Origin: Halopseudomonas maritima
GTDB taxonomy: Bacteria > Pseudomonadota > Gammaproteobacteria > Pseudomonadales > Pseudomonadaceae
Length of the DNA stretch: 64,000 nucleotides
Direction of reading: 5' to 3'
NCBI RefSeq assembly: GCF_021545785.1
Contig: NZ_CP079801.1
Location: 3,034,001-3,098,000, forward strand
The position numbers and the translations under genes were made by a program. The notes beneath the pieces were generated by a model. The model was given only the letters and a program-made list of their open reading frames with translations. It ran no database searches and had not been told where the DNA came from. This document shows, in pieces, positions 50,536 through 58,496 of the stretch. Numbering within the stretch: position 1 is the first letter of the stretch; every line of letters begins with the position of its first letter.

Positions 50536-51735
50536 ATGTTGAAAAAACTGATTTCGACCCTGCTGATTTCCACCGCCGTTGTCGTGACCGGCGCTGCCCA
50601 TGCGCAGAGCCCGGCCACGCCGACGCTGAACGCGCCTTCTGCGGCAGCACCGATTGTGCCATCGGCGCCGGACCTGGCGGCTACCAGCTACCTGCTGATC
50701 GACGCCAACAGTGGTGCGGTACTGGTCGAAAACAACGCCGACAACCCGTTGCCGCCCGCCAGTTTGACCAAGATGATGACCAGCTACATCGTCAGTCAGG
50801 AGATCAAGCGCGGCCAGATTGCTGAAAACGACCCCGTGCTGGTGAGTGAGAAGGCCTGGCGCATGGGCGGCTCCAAGATGTTTATCCGCGTGGGTACCGA
50901 GGTGTCGGTTATTGACCTGCTGCGTGGGGTCATCATCCAGTCTGGTAATGACGCCAGTATCGCCTTGGCCGAGCACGTTGCCGGCAGTGAAGATGCCTTT
51001 GCCGACCTGATGAACGCCCAGGCCCAGCGTCTGGGCATGACCAACAGCCATTTTGTTAATGCCACCGGTTGGCCGGCTGAGAATCACTACGCCTCGGCCC
51101 GCGATCTGGCCACCCTGGCGCAGGCGATCATCCGTGATGACCCCAAATCCCATTACGCCATTTACGGCGAGAAGGAATTTGTCTGGAACGAAATCCGCCA
51201 GCCCAACCGTAACCTGATGCTCTGGCGTGACAGCACCGTGGACGGCCTGAAAACCGGCCATACCGAAGAGGCCGGCTATTGCCTGGTGGCGTCTGCCAAG
51301 CGCGATGACATGCGCTTGATCTCGGTGGTCATGGGCACCACCAGTGAGGCGGCGCGCGCAGCCGAAACCCAGAAGCTGCTGACTTGGGGCTTCCGCTTCT
51401 TTGAAACCAAAACCTTCTACCAGCCGGGGCAGGTATTGTCCGAAGAGTCGGTCTGGAAGGGCGCGCAGAATAGCGTTGAGCTGGGCCTGCAGGATGGTCT
51501 GATGCTGACGCTGCCCAAGGGGCAGGCGGACAGGCTGGAGGCTGGTCTGACCCTGAACAAGCCTATCGTAGCGCCGATCCAGGTGGGCGATGTACTGGGT
51601 GAGGTAGAGGTCAAACTGGGTGATGAGGTGGTGCACAAGGCACCGCTGGTTGCCCTGTCTGCGGTCGAAGAGGCAGGCTTCTTTGGTCGCCTGTGGGATA
51701 GCATTCGCCTGTTCTTCTACGGCCTGTTTGACTGA
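50536..51735 (+). CDS. dacC: D-alanyl-D-alanine carboxypeptidase (PBP5/6)
   Basis: A periplasmic DD-carboxypeptidase that trims pentapeptides. The 399-residue protein has a signal peptide ending AAHAQ, the SxxK motif PASLTKMMTSY (Ser76), SGND as the SxN motif, and KTGHTEEAGYC as the KTG motif. A PBP5 C-terminal beta domain precedes an amphipathic helix (FFGRLWDSIRLFFYGLFD) that anchors it to the membrane surface. ATG 50536 is used; GTG 50527 is an alternative. It follows rlpA by 47 bases. Confidence 0.95.
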   Translation: MLKKLISTLLISTAVVVTGAAHAQSPATPTLNAPSAAAPIVPSAPDLAATSYLLIDANSGAVLVENNADNPLPPASLTKMMTSYIVSQEIKRGQIAENDPVLVSEKAWRMGGSKMFIRVGTEVSVIDLLRGVIIQSGNDASIALAEHVAGSEDAFADLMNAQAQRLGMTNSHFVNATGWPAENHYASARDLATLAQAIIRDDPKSHYAIYGEKEFVWNEIRQPNRNLMLWRDSTVDGLKTGHTEEAGYCLVASAKRDDMRLISVVMGTTSEAARAAETQKLLTWGFRFFETKTFYQPGQVLSEESVWKGAQNSVELGLQDGLMLTLPKGQADRLEAGLTLNKPIVAPIQVGDVLGEVEVKLGDEVVHKAPLVALSAVEEAGFFGRLWDSIRLFFYGLFD

Positions 51736-51745
51736 GGAGTACCCC

Positions 51746-52024
51746 ATGGCTGATGTAAACGAGCCCCAGGCTCCGAAAATCGAGTTCCCCTGCCAGTACC
51801 CGATCAAAGTGATCGGTACGGCCAGTGACGACTTTGCCGAGGCGATCTGCCAGGTAGTCAAAAAGCACGACCCAGGCGCTGATACCAGCGCCATCGAGCT
51901 CAAGGACAGTAAGAACGGTCGCTTTCTGTCGCTGCGCATCGTGATTACCGCGACTGGACAGCAACAACTCGAAGCGCTGCACCGTGATCTCAAGGCGACC
52001 GGTCGCGTGCACATGGTGCTGTGA
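51746..52024 (+). CDS. ybeD: DUF493 / YbeD family protein
   Basis: A 92-residue ACT-like small protein: KIEFPCQYPIKVIGTASDDFAEAICQVVKKHDPGAD and SKNGRFLSLRIVITATGQQQLEALHRDL (motif NGRFLSLRI) match the YbeD/DUF493 family. It lies between dacC and lipB, as in E. coli and Pseudomonas. Function is unknown; a regulatory link to lipoate metabolism has been guessed from context only. I chose ATG 51746 after GAGGAG; the longer frame overlaps dacC. The stop overlaps the lipB start. Confidence 0.92.
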   Translation: MADVNEPQAPKIEFPCQYPIKVIGTASDDFAEAICQVVKKHDPGADTSAIELKDSKNGRFLSLRIVITATGQQQLEALHRDLKATGRVHMVL

Positions 52025-52653
52025 TGGGCGCCTCGCCCCTCCTGCAGGTGCGCCATCTGGGGCTGGTTGACTACCAGCCCACGCTCGAGGCCATGCGTCG
52101 GCTGACTGAAGAGCGTGGCCCCGATACGCCTGATGAAATCTGGTTGCTGCAGCATCCCCGCGTGTTCACTCAGGGGCAGGCGGGCAAGGCAGAACACGTG
52201 CTGGCTCCCGGAGACATACCGGTGGTGCAGGCCGAGCGCGGCGGTCAGGTGACCTACCATGGTCCTGGCCAGCTGGTCGGTTATCTCATGCTGGATTTAC
52301 GCCGCCTGGGTCTGGGTGTGCGCGACCTGGTCACGGCCATGGAGCAAAGCCTGGTCGATGTGCTCGCATTGCATGGCGTGGTTGCAGCCCCCAGGGCAGA
52401 TGCGCCTGGCGTCTATGTTGGCGCCGACAAAATAGCCTCGCTGGGGTTGCGTGTGCGCAGGGGCTGCTCGTTCCATGGCCTGGCGCTGAATCTGGATATG
52501 GATCTGGAGCCCTTCGGGCGGATCAATCCCTGTGGCTATGCAGGGCTGCGCATGACGCAGCTGAGCGAGCATGTCGCCCAGCCGGTGGATATCGCGGTGA
52601 TTGAGCAGCAGCTGGCCCAGGCGCTGCGGGCGCGGCTGGGCTACAGCGCCTAG
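52024..52653 (+). CDS. lipB: Octanoyltransferase LipB
   Basis: LipB moves octanoyl groups from acyl-ACP to lipoyl domains; LipA then inserts sulfur. The 209-residue protein has ERGGQVTYHGPGQLVGYLMLDL, the catalytic Lys region (DKIASLGLRV) and the catalytic Cys in FGRINPCGYAGLRMTQL. The start is ATG 52024, sharing a base with the ybeD stop (TGATG). It is the last gene of the run from proA and converges with lipA 9 bases away. Confidence 0.95.
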   Translation: MGASPLLQVRHLGLVDYQPTLEAMRRLTEERGPDTPDEIWLLQHPRVFTQGQAGKAEHVLAPGDIPVVQAERGGQVTYHGPGQLVGYLMLDLRRLGLGVRDLVTAMEQSLVDVLALHGVVAAPRADAPGVYVGADKIASLGLRVRRGCSFHGLALNLDMDLEPFGRINPCGYAGLRMTQLSEHVAQPVDIAVIEQQLAQALRARLGYSA

Positions 52654-52661
52654 CGGCGCTC

Positions 52662-53720
52662 TTAGCCGAGATTCAATGCGGGAATCAGGCTGACGTCGCT
52701 GGTGTCCTGCGCCTGGCCAGGCACCGGGACGGGGGCTGCCAGGCCCAGGTTGTTCTTCTCGAATACCCGGTCGGCGCGGTAGCTGGAGCGCACCAGCGGG
52801 CCCGCTGCCACTTCCATAAAGCCCATTTCCAGCCCTATCTCGCGGTAGCGGTTGAACTCTTCGGGGCTGACCCAACGTTGAACGGCCAGGTGATTGCGGG
52901 TTGGCTGCAGGTATTGGCCGAGGGTAACGATGTCGACGCCAATCTCGCGCAGCTCCTTGAAGGTCTGCAGGATCTCGTCGTCGGTTTCGCCCAAGCCAAC
53001 CATCAAACTGGTTTTGGTCAGTACCTGAGGGCGGTGCTTCTTGGCGTGAGCCAGCACATCCAATGTCTTGCGGTAACCTGCGCGTGGGTCACGTACGTCA
53101 TGGGTCAGGCGCTCGACGGTTTCGACGTTCTGGGCGAAGACTTCCAGACCAGAGTCGACCACTGCCTCGATGGCGCTCAGCTCGCCGTCGAAATCGGGGG
53201 TCAGGGCTTCCACCACCACCTGCGGAGTGCGTTGCTTGATAGCGCGTACGCAGGCGGCGTAATGGGCTGCGCCGCCGTCGTCCAGATCATCCCGATCAAC
53301 CGAGGTCAGCACGATGTAGCGCAGCGCCATCAGCTCGACCGACTTGGCGGTGTTGTCCGGCTCTTCCTTGTCCAGCCAGCCGTTGGGGTTGCCGGTGTCG
53401 ACGGCGCAGAAGCGGCAGGCGCGGGTGCAGACCGAGCCCATCAGCATGATGGTGGCCGTACCGTTGGACCAGCATTCACCCATGTTGGGGCAGTGCGATT
53501 CCTGACAGACCGTGCTCAGGCGGTGTTCGCTGACGTTGCGTTTGACCGCTTCGAAGCGGTCGCCGCCAGGCGCTTTGACGCGCAGCCACTTTGGCTTGGG
53601 GGAAAACACCTGAGGTTCGGCGCTGTTGCGGCGTTTCTGACCGTCCTTGATGGCGGCGATACCTTGGGCGTTGCGAAATTTCTCGCCACTGGCAACAGAC
53701 TTCTGCGGGCTGTCGGACAT
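52662..53720 (-). CDS. lipA: Lipoyl synthase
   Basis: LipA is a radical SAM enzyme that inserts two sulfurs into protein-bound octanoyl chains. The 352-residue product has the auxiliary cluster motif C-x4-C-x5-C (CQESHCPNMGEC) and the radical SAM motif C-x3-C-x2-C (CTRACRFCAVD), then LTSVDRDDLDDGG and YLQPTRNHLAVQRWVSPEEF. I chose ATG 53720 (MSDSPQKS); the 79-codon upstream frame runs through the lytic transglycosylase gap and is not conserved. It is transcribed toward lipB rather than with it. Confidence 0.96.
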   Translation of the reverse strand: MSDSPQKSVASGEKFRNAQGIAAIKDGQKRRNSAEPQVFSPKPKWLRVKAPGGDRFEAVKRNVSEHRLSTVCQESHCPNMGECWSNGTATIMLMGSVCTRACRFCAVDTGNPNGWLDKEEPDNTAKSVELMALRYIVLTSVDRDDLDDGGAAHYAACVRAIKQRTPQVVVEALTPDFDGELSAIEAVVDSGLEVFAQNVETVERLTHDVRDPRAGYRKTLDVLAHAKKHRPQVLTKTSLMVGLGETDDEILQTFKELREIGVDIVTLGQYLQPTRNHLAVQRWVSPEEFNRYREIGLEMGFMEVAAGPLVRSSYRADRVFEKNNLGLAAPVPVPGQAQDTSDVSLIPALNLG

Positions 53721-53823
53721 GGGGGGCAGGACTCCTGGTAGGGCTCCACGGGGTGCCAGTCGGCACGGGCGGCTTTTGGCCGCCGTGAAGTTTACCACAG
53801 CCCGCTGCCCTAGGGGACCAGCA

Positions 53824-55110
53824 CTAGCGTGCGCGCAGCTGCTCCAGCAGGGCTGCGGATGCATAACCGTCGGCCGGAACGCCACGCTGCTGTTGGAAGC
53901 GCCGGATAGCGTTGCGCGTATTGGCGCCGATGATGCCGTCGATGCCGCCTGGCTCAAGCCCGCGCTGGGTCAAAAGGCGCTGCAGCTCCAGCCGTTCGCT
54001 GCGCGACAGCGGCCGGTCCTCGGTGGGCCACTGGCCTTGGATCTGGCCGTTGCCCTGAAAGCGGTCGGACAGCAGGCCGATTGCCAAGGCGTAGCTGGTG
54101 GAGTTGTTGTAGCGCATGATGGTGCTGAAGTTGTGCAGCAGCAGGAAGGCTGGGCCGCGGTAGCCAGCAGGGAGCAGGATGGACGCCTGTTTGTCCGTCA
54201 GCTCAGCGGCAAAGCTGTCTGCCACGGCGGGTCTGACCCCGAGTGCCTGCCATTCGCTGACCGACTTTTTCACGCTGGGGTCGGCTAGCGCGTAATCAAA
54301 GCTGGCGCCCAGGCGGACTTCCTGCCCCCAGCGCTGGCCGCTCTGCCAGCCGGAAGCTTTCAGATAATGGGCGGCGGACGCCAGGGCGTCAGCTGACGAG
54401 TTCCAGATATCCCGGCGTCCGTTCCCGTCAAAGTCCACTGCGTACTGGTTGTAGGTAGTGGGAATGAACTGCGTTTGCCCCATGGCGCCGGCCCAGGAGC
54501 CGAGCATGGCTCTGGGCTCAATGTCCCGGTGCTGCAAGATGTCCAGGGCTGCCAGCAACTGGTCATGGGCGAACGCCGGACGGCGCCCCTCGTGGGCGAG
54601 GGTGGCGAGGGAGCGAATAACCTCGCGACTGCCCATGTTCTGGCCAAAGTTGCTCTCCAGGCCCCAGATAGCGGTGAGGATATGGCGATCAACGCCATAG
54701 CGCTGTTCGATGGCGTCGAAGGTGGTCGCTTCGTCGCGTAGCCGGCGCTTACCACCCGCGACCCGCAAGTTGGACAGTGCGCCGTCCAGATAGGCCCAGA
54801 CCGGGCGCGAGAACTCGGGCTGGCTGCGGTCGGCCCGGATCACGTCAGGATCGGGGGTGACGCCGCTGAAGGCGCGATCAAACAAGTCTGCATCAATGCC
54901 CTTGCTCAACGCTTCGCGGCGAAAGTCGGCCTGCCAGGCGCTGAACGTCTGGGGTTGCTGTGGTGTCTCGACGCTCGCTGTAGCCGGCGCTGTCGGCGCT
55001 ACCACTGCCGGTGTGAGGTTCTGGGCAACGCTGGGTGTCTCGGCACAAGCGCCGAGGCATAGCAGGCTGAGTGAGGTGAGCAGTTGCAGGCGCGTGCGGC
55101 GAGCGGGCAT
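53824..55110 (-). CDS. Lytic murein transglycosylase with peptidoglycan-binding domain
   Basis: A 428-residue lipoprotein-type member of the MltB family. The signal peptide has lipobox LGAC (Cys at about residue 21). The SLT domain has AIWGLESNFGQNMGSREVIRSLATLAHEGRR (catalytic Glu in GLESNFGQ) and GAMGQTQFIPTTYNQYAVDFDG (motif GAMGQTQFIPTTY). A C-terminal PG_binding_1 domain (about 365-425, LQRLLTQRGLEPGGIDGIIG) ends RFQQQRGVPADGYAS. It differs from the mltB above by the lipobox and binding domain. I chose ATG 55110, where the signal peptide starts. It is divergent from the SulP gene. Confidence 0.92.
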   Translation of the reverse strand: MPARRTRLQLLTSLSLLCLGACAETPSVAQNLTPAVVAPTAPATASVETPQQPQTFSAWQADFRREALSKGIDADLFDRAFSGVTPDPDVIRADRSQPEFSRPVWAYLDGALSNLRVAGGKRRLRDEATTFDAIEQRYGVDRHILTAIWGLESNFGQNMGSREVIRSLATLAHEGRRPAFAHDQLLAALDILQHRDIEPRAMLGSWAGAMGQTQFIPTTYNQYAVDFDGNGRRDIWNSSADALASAAHYLKASGWQSGQRWGQEVRLGASFDYALADPSVKKSVSEWQALGVRPAVADSFAAELTDKQASILLPAGYRGPAFLLLHNFSTIMRYNNSTSYALAIGLLSDRFQGNGQIQGQWPTEDRPLSRSERLELQRLLTQRGLEPGGIDGIIGANTRNAIRRFQQQRGVPADGYASAALLEQLRAR

Positions 55111-55482
55111 GAAATAGCGTATTCCCTGATAGGTGAGCGGTAGTATCGGCAGGGCAACGCGATGCGTCTGCCTGGGCTTTTGGAGACTACTGCGGTGCAA
55201 AAGGTTCCGGCAAGCGGCTGCTCGCAGCATTATCCAGCCTCTGTCGACAATGACAGCTGAGGGCGCATCCGGCAAGGGCGGCAAATGGCCGCCTTGGAGC
55301 AAGTATGCTAGAGTTCGCGCCTTTCCCGGTTCGTCATATGGCTCGCCCTGCTGTAGTAGAGGCGCGGCCTGGCTCTGCGCAGCTGTGTCCTGACGCGGCC
55401 AGCTGCCAGGTCTGTGCTGGTAACGGCGGAGTTGGCGCGACTGGTGACCCTTCTCACTGGTATTGAACAGGTTTGCAATCTG
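55111..55482. other. Gap between divergent transglycosylase and SulP genes
   Basis: 372 bases without a supported gene. It holds a GGCGGC-AAATG-GCCGCC hairpin (55277-55293) and a TATGCT/TAGAGT stretch near 55305-55314 that could serve as a -10, but no convincing -35. Both divergent promoters presumably lie here. The SulP frame is open from GTG 55414, but that extension is not hydrophobic in the family manner. Confidence 0.4.
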
Positions 55483-56976
55483 ATGACTCTGACAGACAGG
55501 TTACGCCGCGAGTGGCTATCCAATGTGCGCGGCGATCTCTTGTCCGGGCTGGTGGTAGCGCTGGCGCTGATCCCCGAAGCCATCGCTTTTTCCATTATCG
55601 CCGGCGTTGATCCCAAGGTCGGGCTGTATGCCTCCTTCTGTATCGCCGTGGTGATTGCCTTTACCGGCGGACGGCCAGGCATGATCTCGGCAGCTACCGG
55701 CGCCATGGCGCTGCTGATGGTGACGCTGGTGCGTGAGCATGGGCTGCAATACCTGTTGGCCGCCTCCTTGTTGTGTGGGGTGCTGCAGATTGCCGCTGGC
55801 TACCTGAGACTGGGGTCGCTGATGCGCTTTGTCTCGCGCTCGGTGGTGACGGGCTTTGTGAATGCGTTGGCGATTCTGATCTTCATGGCGCAGCTGCCGG
55901 AGTTGACCAATGTCACCTGGCACGTCTATGCCATGACCGCGGCAGGTCTGGGGATTATCTACCTGTTCCCGCTGTTGCCGCGCATTGGCAAGGTGATTCC
56001 TTCGCCGCTGGTATGCATTCTGCTGCTGACCGCGGTAGCGGTTTACCTGGGTCTGGATATCCGCACTGTCGCGGACATGGGCGAGCTGCCTGATACGCTG
56101 CCCGTGTTCCTCTGGCCGGACGTGCCGCTGAATCTGGATACGCTGCTCATCATCCTGCCGTATTCGGCGGCGATGGCGGTGGTGGGGCTGCTGGAGTCGC
56201 TGATGACGGCAACCATTGTGGATGATCTGACTGACACCCCGAGCAACAAGAATCGCGAGTGTAAGGGGCAGGGCGTGGCCAATATCGCGTCTGGTCTGTT
56301 GGGTGGTATGGCCGGCTGCGCGATGATCGGACAGTCGGTGATCAACGTGAAGTCAGGCGGCCGCACGCGGTTGTCCTGTCTTGTTGCCGGTGTGGTGTTG
56401 CTGATCCTGGTGGTCTTTGCCAGTGATTGGGTCGGGCAGATCCCGATGGCGGCACTGGTCGCGGTGATGATCATGGTGTCGATCGGCACCTTCAGCTGGG
56501 ATTCGATTCGCAATCTGCGTCATCACCCGCTCTCGACCAATGTGGTTATGCTGGCCACGGTTGCGGTCGTCGTGGCTACCCACAACCTGGCTTACGGTGT
56601 GTTTGTTGGTGTGCTGCTGGCAGCGCTGTTTTTTGCCAACAAGATCGGTCATTACCTGCATATCGGTAGCGAGTTGAGCGCCGATGGCAATGAGCGCCGC
56701 TATCAGGTGGTTGGTCAGGTGTTTTTCAGCTCCTCCGATAAATTCGCCGCAGGCTTTGACTTCAAGGAAGCGCTTGATAGGGTGGTCATTGACCTGCATC
56801 GTGCCCATTTCTGGGATATCACTGCGGTGGGCGCGTTGGATAAGGTCGTTATCAAGTTCCGCCGGGAAGGCACTGCGGTAGAAGTGATTGGTTTGAATGA
56901 GGCGAGTGCCACCATCGTTGACCGCTTTGGCGTACACGATAAGCCGGAGGCGGTTGACCACCTCGGTGGTCATTGA
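55483..56976 (+). CDS. SulP family anion transporter
   Basis: A 497-residue SLC26/SulP protein: about 11-12 membrane segments (7+7 fold) followed by a short C-terminal STAS domain (about 405-497). Motifs include DLLSGLVVALALIPEAIAFSIIAGVDPKVGLYASF, GGRPGMISAATGAMALL and GLLGGMAGCAMIGQSVINVKSGGRTRLS. Substrates in this family are sulfate, bicarbonate or dicarboxylates; this one cannot be assigned. I chose ATG 55483 (MTLTDRLRREW). The usp gene follows, but a MITE-like element begins 4 bases after the stop and separates the two. Confidence 0.9.
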   Translation: MTLTDRLRREWLSNVRGDLLSGLVVALALIPEAIAFSIIAGVDPKVGLYASFCIAVVIAFTGGRPGMISAATGAMALLMVTLVREHGLQYLLAASLLCGVLQIAAGYLRLGSLMRFVSRSVVTGFVNALAILIFMAQLPELTNVTWHVYAMTAAGLGIIYLFPLLPRIGKVIPSPLVCILLLTAVAVYLGLDIRTVADMGELPDTLPVFLWPDVPLNLDTLLIILPYSAAMAVVGLLESLMTATIVDDLTDTPSNKNRECKGQGVANIASGLLGGMAGCAMIGQSVINVKSGGRTRLSCLVAGVVLLILVVFASDWVGQIPMAALVAVMIMVSIGTFSWDSIRNLRHHPLSTNVVMLATVAVVVATHNLAYGVFVGVLLAALFFANKIGHYLHIGSELSADGNERRYQVVGQVFFSSSDKFAAGFDFKEALDRVVIDLHRAHFWDITAVGALDKVVIKFRREGTAVEVIGLNEASATIVDRFGVHDKPEAVDHLGGH

Positions 56977-56980
56977 GGCT

Positions 56981-57327
56981 AGGGTCTGTTGACGTTTTGT
57001 TCATCCGCCTGTTGCTGCCTGTAAAGCCACCAATCAAAGAGCGAGGAACTCAGTTTGGTCAGCACATCCCTGTGCCTCACCCCTTCGGGGCTGGCGCGCA
57101 AAAACGCTCCCGGCGTTTTTGTGGTCATTCCAAATAAGCGACGAGCGATATCGAGTGGCGGCTTTACAGGCGCAACCTCGGCGGCCCCACCCGGAGGGAC
57201 GGGGCCATTTTTCGGCCATGCTGCGTTGTCGGTCGCTTGTGTGGAATGACCACATTGCACTCCCTCCGCCTTGCCTGGCCGAAAAATGACCTCCGGCAGG
57301 CGGTTGAACAAAACGTCAACAGACCCT
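56981..57327 (+). mobile_element. MITE-like element, copy A (347 bp, between sulP and usp)
   Basis: The ends are inverted: AGGGTCTGTTGACGTTTTGT at the left and the matching ACAAAACGTCAACAGACCCT at the right, with TIR similarity continuing for about 30 bases. There is no transposase ORF. Inner inverted repeats occur too (CCATTTTTCGGCCA/TGGCCGAAAAATG and GTGGTCATTCCA/TGGAATGACCAC). Compared with copy B, in opposite orientation, it has an extra segment of about 74 bases (57047-57120) ending in an A5CGC/GCGT5 hairpin. Flanks are TA on the left and TG on the right; a TA duplication is possible. Removing it would leave sulP and usp about 20 bases apart. Confidence 0.88.
57100..57120. terminator. 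Possible bidirectional terminator inside MITE copy A
   Basis: AAAAACGC-TCCCG-GCGTTTTT forms an 8-base stem with T-runs on either strand. It lies in the segment absent from copy B. If active it would stop sulP transcripts before usp. Confidence 0.45.
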
Positions 57328-57337
57328 GGAGGGCAGC

Positions 57338-58195
57338 ATGAACGAATCACGGGTATTGGCTTGTATCGACGGCTCGGCTGCCAGCGAGGCGGTCTGCGAT
57401 TATGCGGCCTGGGCCAGTCTTCGGCTGACGGCCCCTTTGACGCTCTTGCACGTACTTGAGCCAGTGCCGGGTTCAGCACCCGCCGATCTGTCCGGCAGCA
57501 TTGGTTTGGGCAGTCGTGAGTTGCTGCTCAACGAGCTGGCCGAGCTGGATGAACGGCGCGCCCGGTTGCTGCGTGAGCAGGGCAAGCTGATGCTTGATGC
57601 CGCCTGTGAGCGAGCGCGCGCCGACGGCGTTGCCGAACCCTTGCTGCGCCAGCGTCATGGCCGGCTGGTAGATACCCTGCAGGAGCTGGAGTCAGAGGTG
57701 CGGCTGCTGGTGATGGGGCGTCAGGGCGAGGCCTGCAGCAAGGCGTCAAGCCAGGTCGGCAGTCAGTTGGAGAGCGTGATTCGCACCTTGCACCGCCCGG
57801 TGCTGGTGACCACAGGCACCTATCGGGCCCCGCAGCGCGTGCTGGTCGCCTTCGATAACAGCCCGAGTGTACGCAAGGGGCTAGACCTGCTGTTGCAGAG
57901 TCCGCTGCTGCGTGGGTTGTCGATTCATCTGCTGATGGTCGGCGCTGACACGGCTGATTCTCGCGAGGCAATCGAGGCCGCGTGCCGGCAGCTGCATGAG
58001 GCTGGGTTCGAAGCCAGTGCTGCGATTCGCGCCGGCGAGGTAGAAGACGTGCTGCTTGGCTATCGCCGCGAACAGCAGATGGATCTGATTGTGATGGGCG
58101 CCTACGGTCACTCACGGATTCGGCGGTTTCTCGTGGGCAGTACCACCACGGCCATGTTGCAGCGCACCGACTGTCCGTTGTTGCTGCTGCGCTGA
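57338..58195 (+). CDS. Tandem universal stress protein
   Basis: A 285-residue protein with two Usp domains (about 1-150 and 160-285). The second has the complete ATP-binding motif G-x2-G-x9-G-S/T (GAYGHSRIRRFLVGSTT); the first has a near match with one extra residue (GRQGEACSKASSQVGS). Tandem Usp proteins are often encoded after SulP transporters, suggesting a role in its regulation or in stress survival; this is context only. GGAGGG before the ATG starts one base after the end of MITE copy A. MITE copy B follows 34 bases after the stop, so the gene is bracketed by inverted elements. Confidence 0.9.
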   Translation: MNESRVLACIDGSAASEAVCDYAAWASLRLTAPLTLLHVLEPVPGSAPADLSGSIGLGSRELLLNELAELDERRARLLREQGKLMLDAACERARADGVAEPLLRQRHGRLVDTLQELESEVRLLVMGRQGEACSKASSQVGSQLESVIRTLHRPVLVTTGTYRAPQRVLVAFDNSPSVRKGLDLLLQSPLLRGLSIHLLMVGADTADSREAIEAACRQLHEAGFEASAAIRAGEVEDVLLGYRREQQMDLIVMGAYGHSRIRRFLVGSTTTAMLQRTDCPLLLLR

Positions 58196-58229
58196 TTGGC
58201 GAGGGGCGGGCTCTGCTCTTTGCCTGCCT

Positions 58230-58496
58230 AGGGTCTGTTGACGTTTCGTTCACCCGCCTGCCGGAGGCCATTTTTCGGCCAGGCAAGGCGGAGGGAGCGC
58301 AGTGTAGTCGCTCTACATAAGCGACCGACAACGCAGCATGGCCGAAAAATGGCCCCGGCCCTGCGGGTTGCGCCTGTAAAGCCGCCACTCGGCGTCGCTC
58401 GTCGCTCACGTGGAATGACCACGCTACGCTTCTCGCTCCTTGATTGGTGGCTTTGCAGGCTGCAACAGGCAGGTGAACGAAACGTCAACAGACCCT
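58230..58496 (-). mobile_element. MITE-like element, copy B (267 bp, inverted relative to A)
   Basis: The ends AGGGTCTGTTGACGTTTCGT and ACGAAACGTCAACAGACCCT are perfect inverted repeats, with similarity over about 30 bases. The reverse complement aligns with copy A along its length, apart from the segment unique to A. It is flanked by TA on both sides, consistent with a TA target duplication as made by IS630/mariner-type transposases. Its right end provides the T-A of the holA TAG stop (58495-58497). No ORF is credible inside. Confidence 0.9.

Noticed and set aside
42746..52653. The eleven-gene proA-lipB run as a novel system
   Set aside because: The order is the known conserved pseudomonad cluster for NAD, ribosome, elongasome and lipoylation genes.
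53721..53957. 79-codon N-terminal extension of LipA
   Set aside because: It overlaps the 3' end of the transglycosylase gene on the same strand and is not LipA-like.
57034..57479. Short open frames inside MITE copy A and around usp, as a possible transposase remnant
   Set aside because: The frames follow the element's inverted repeats, differ between the two copies and have no transposase motif.
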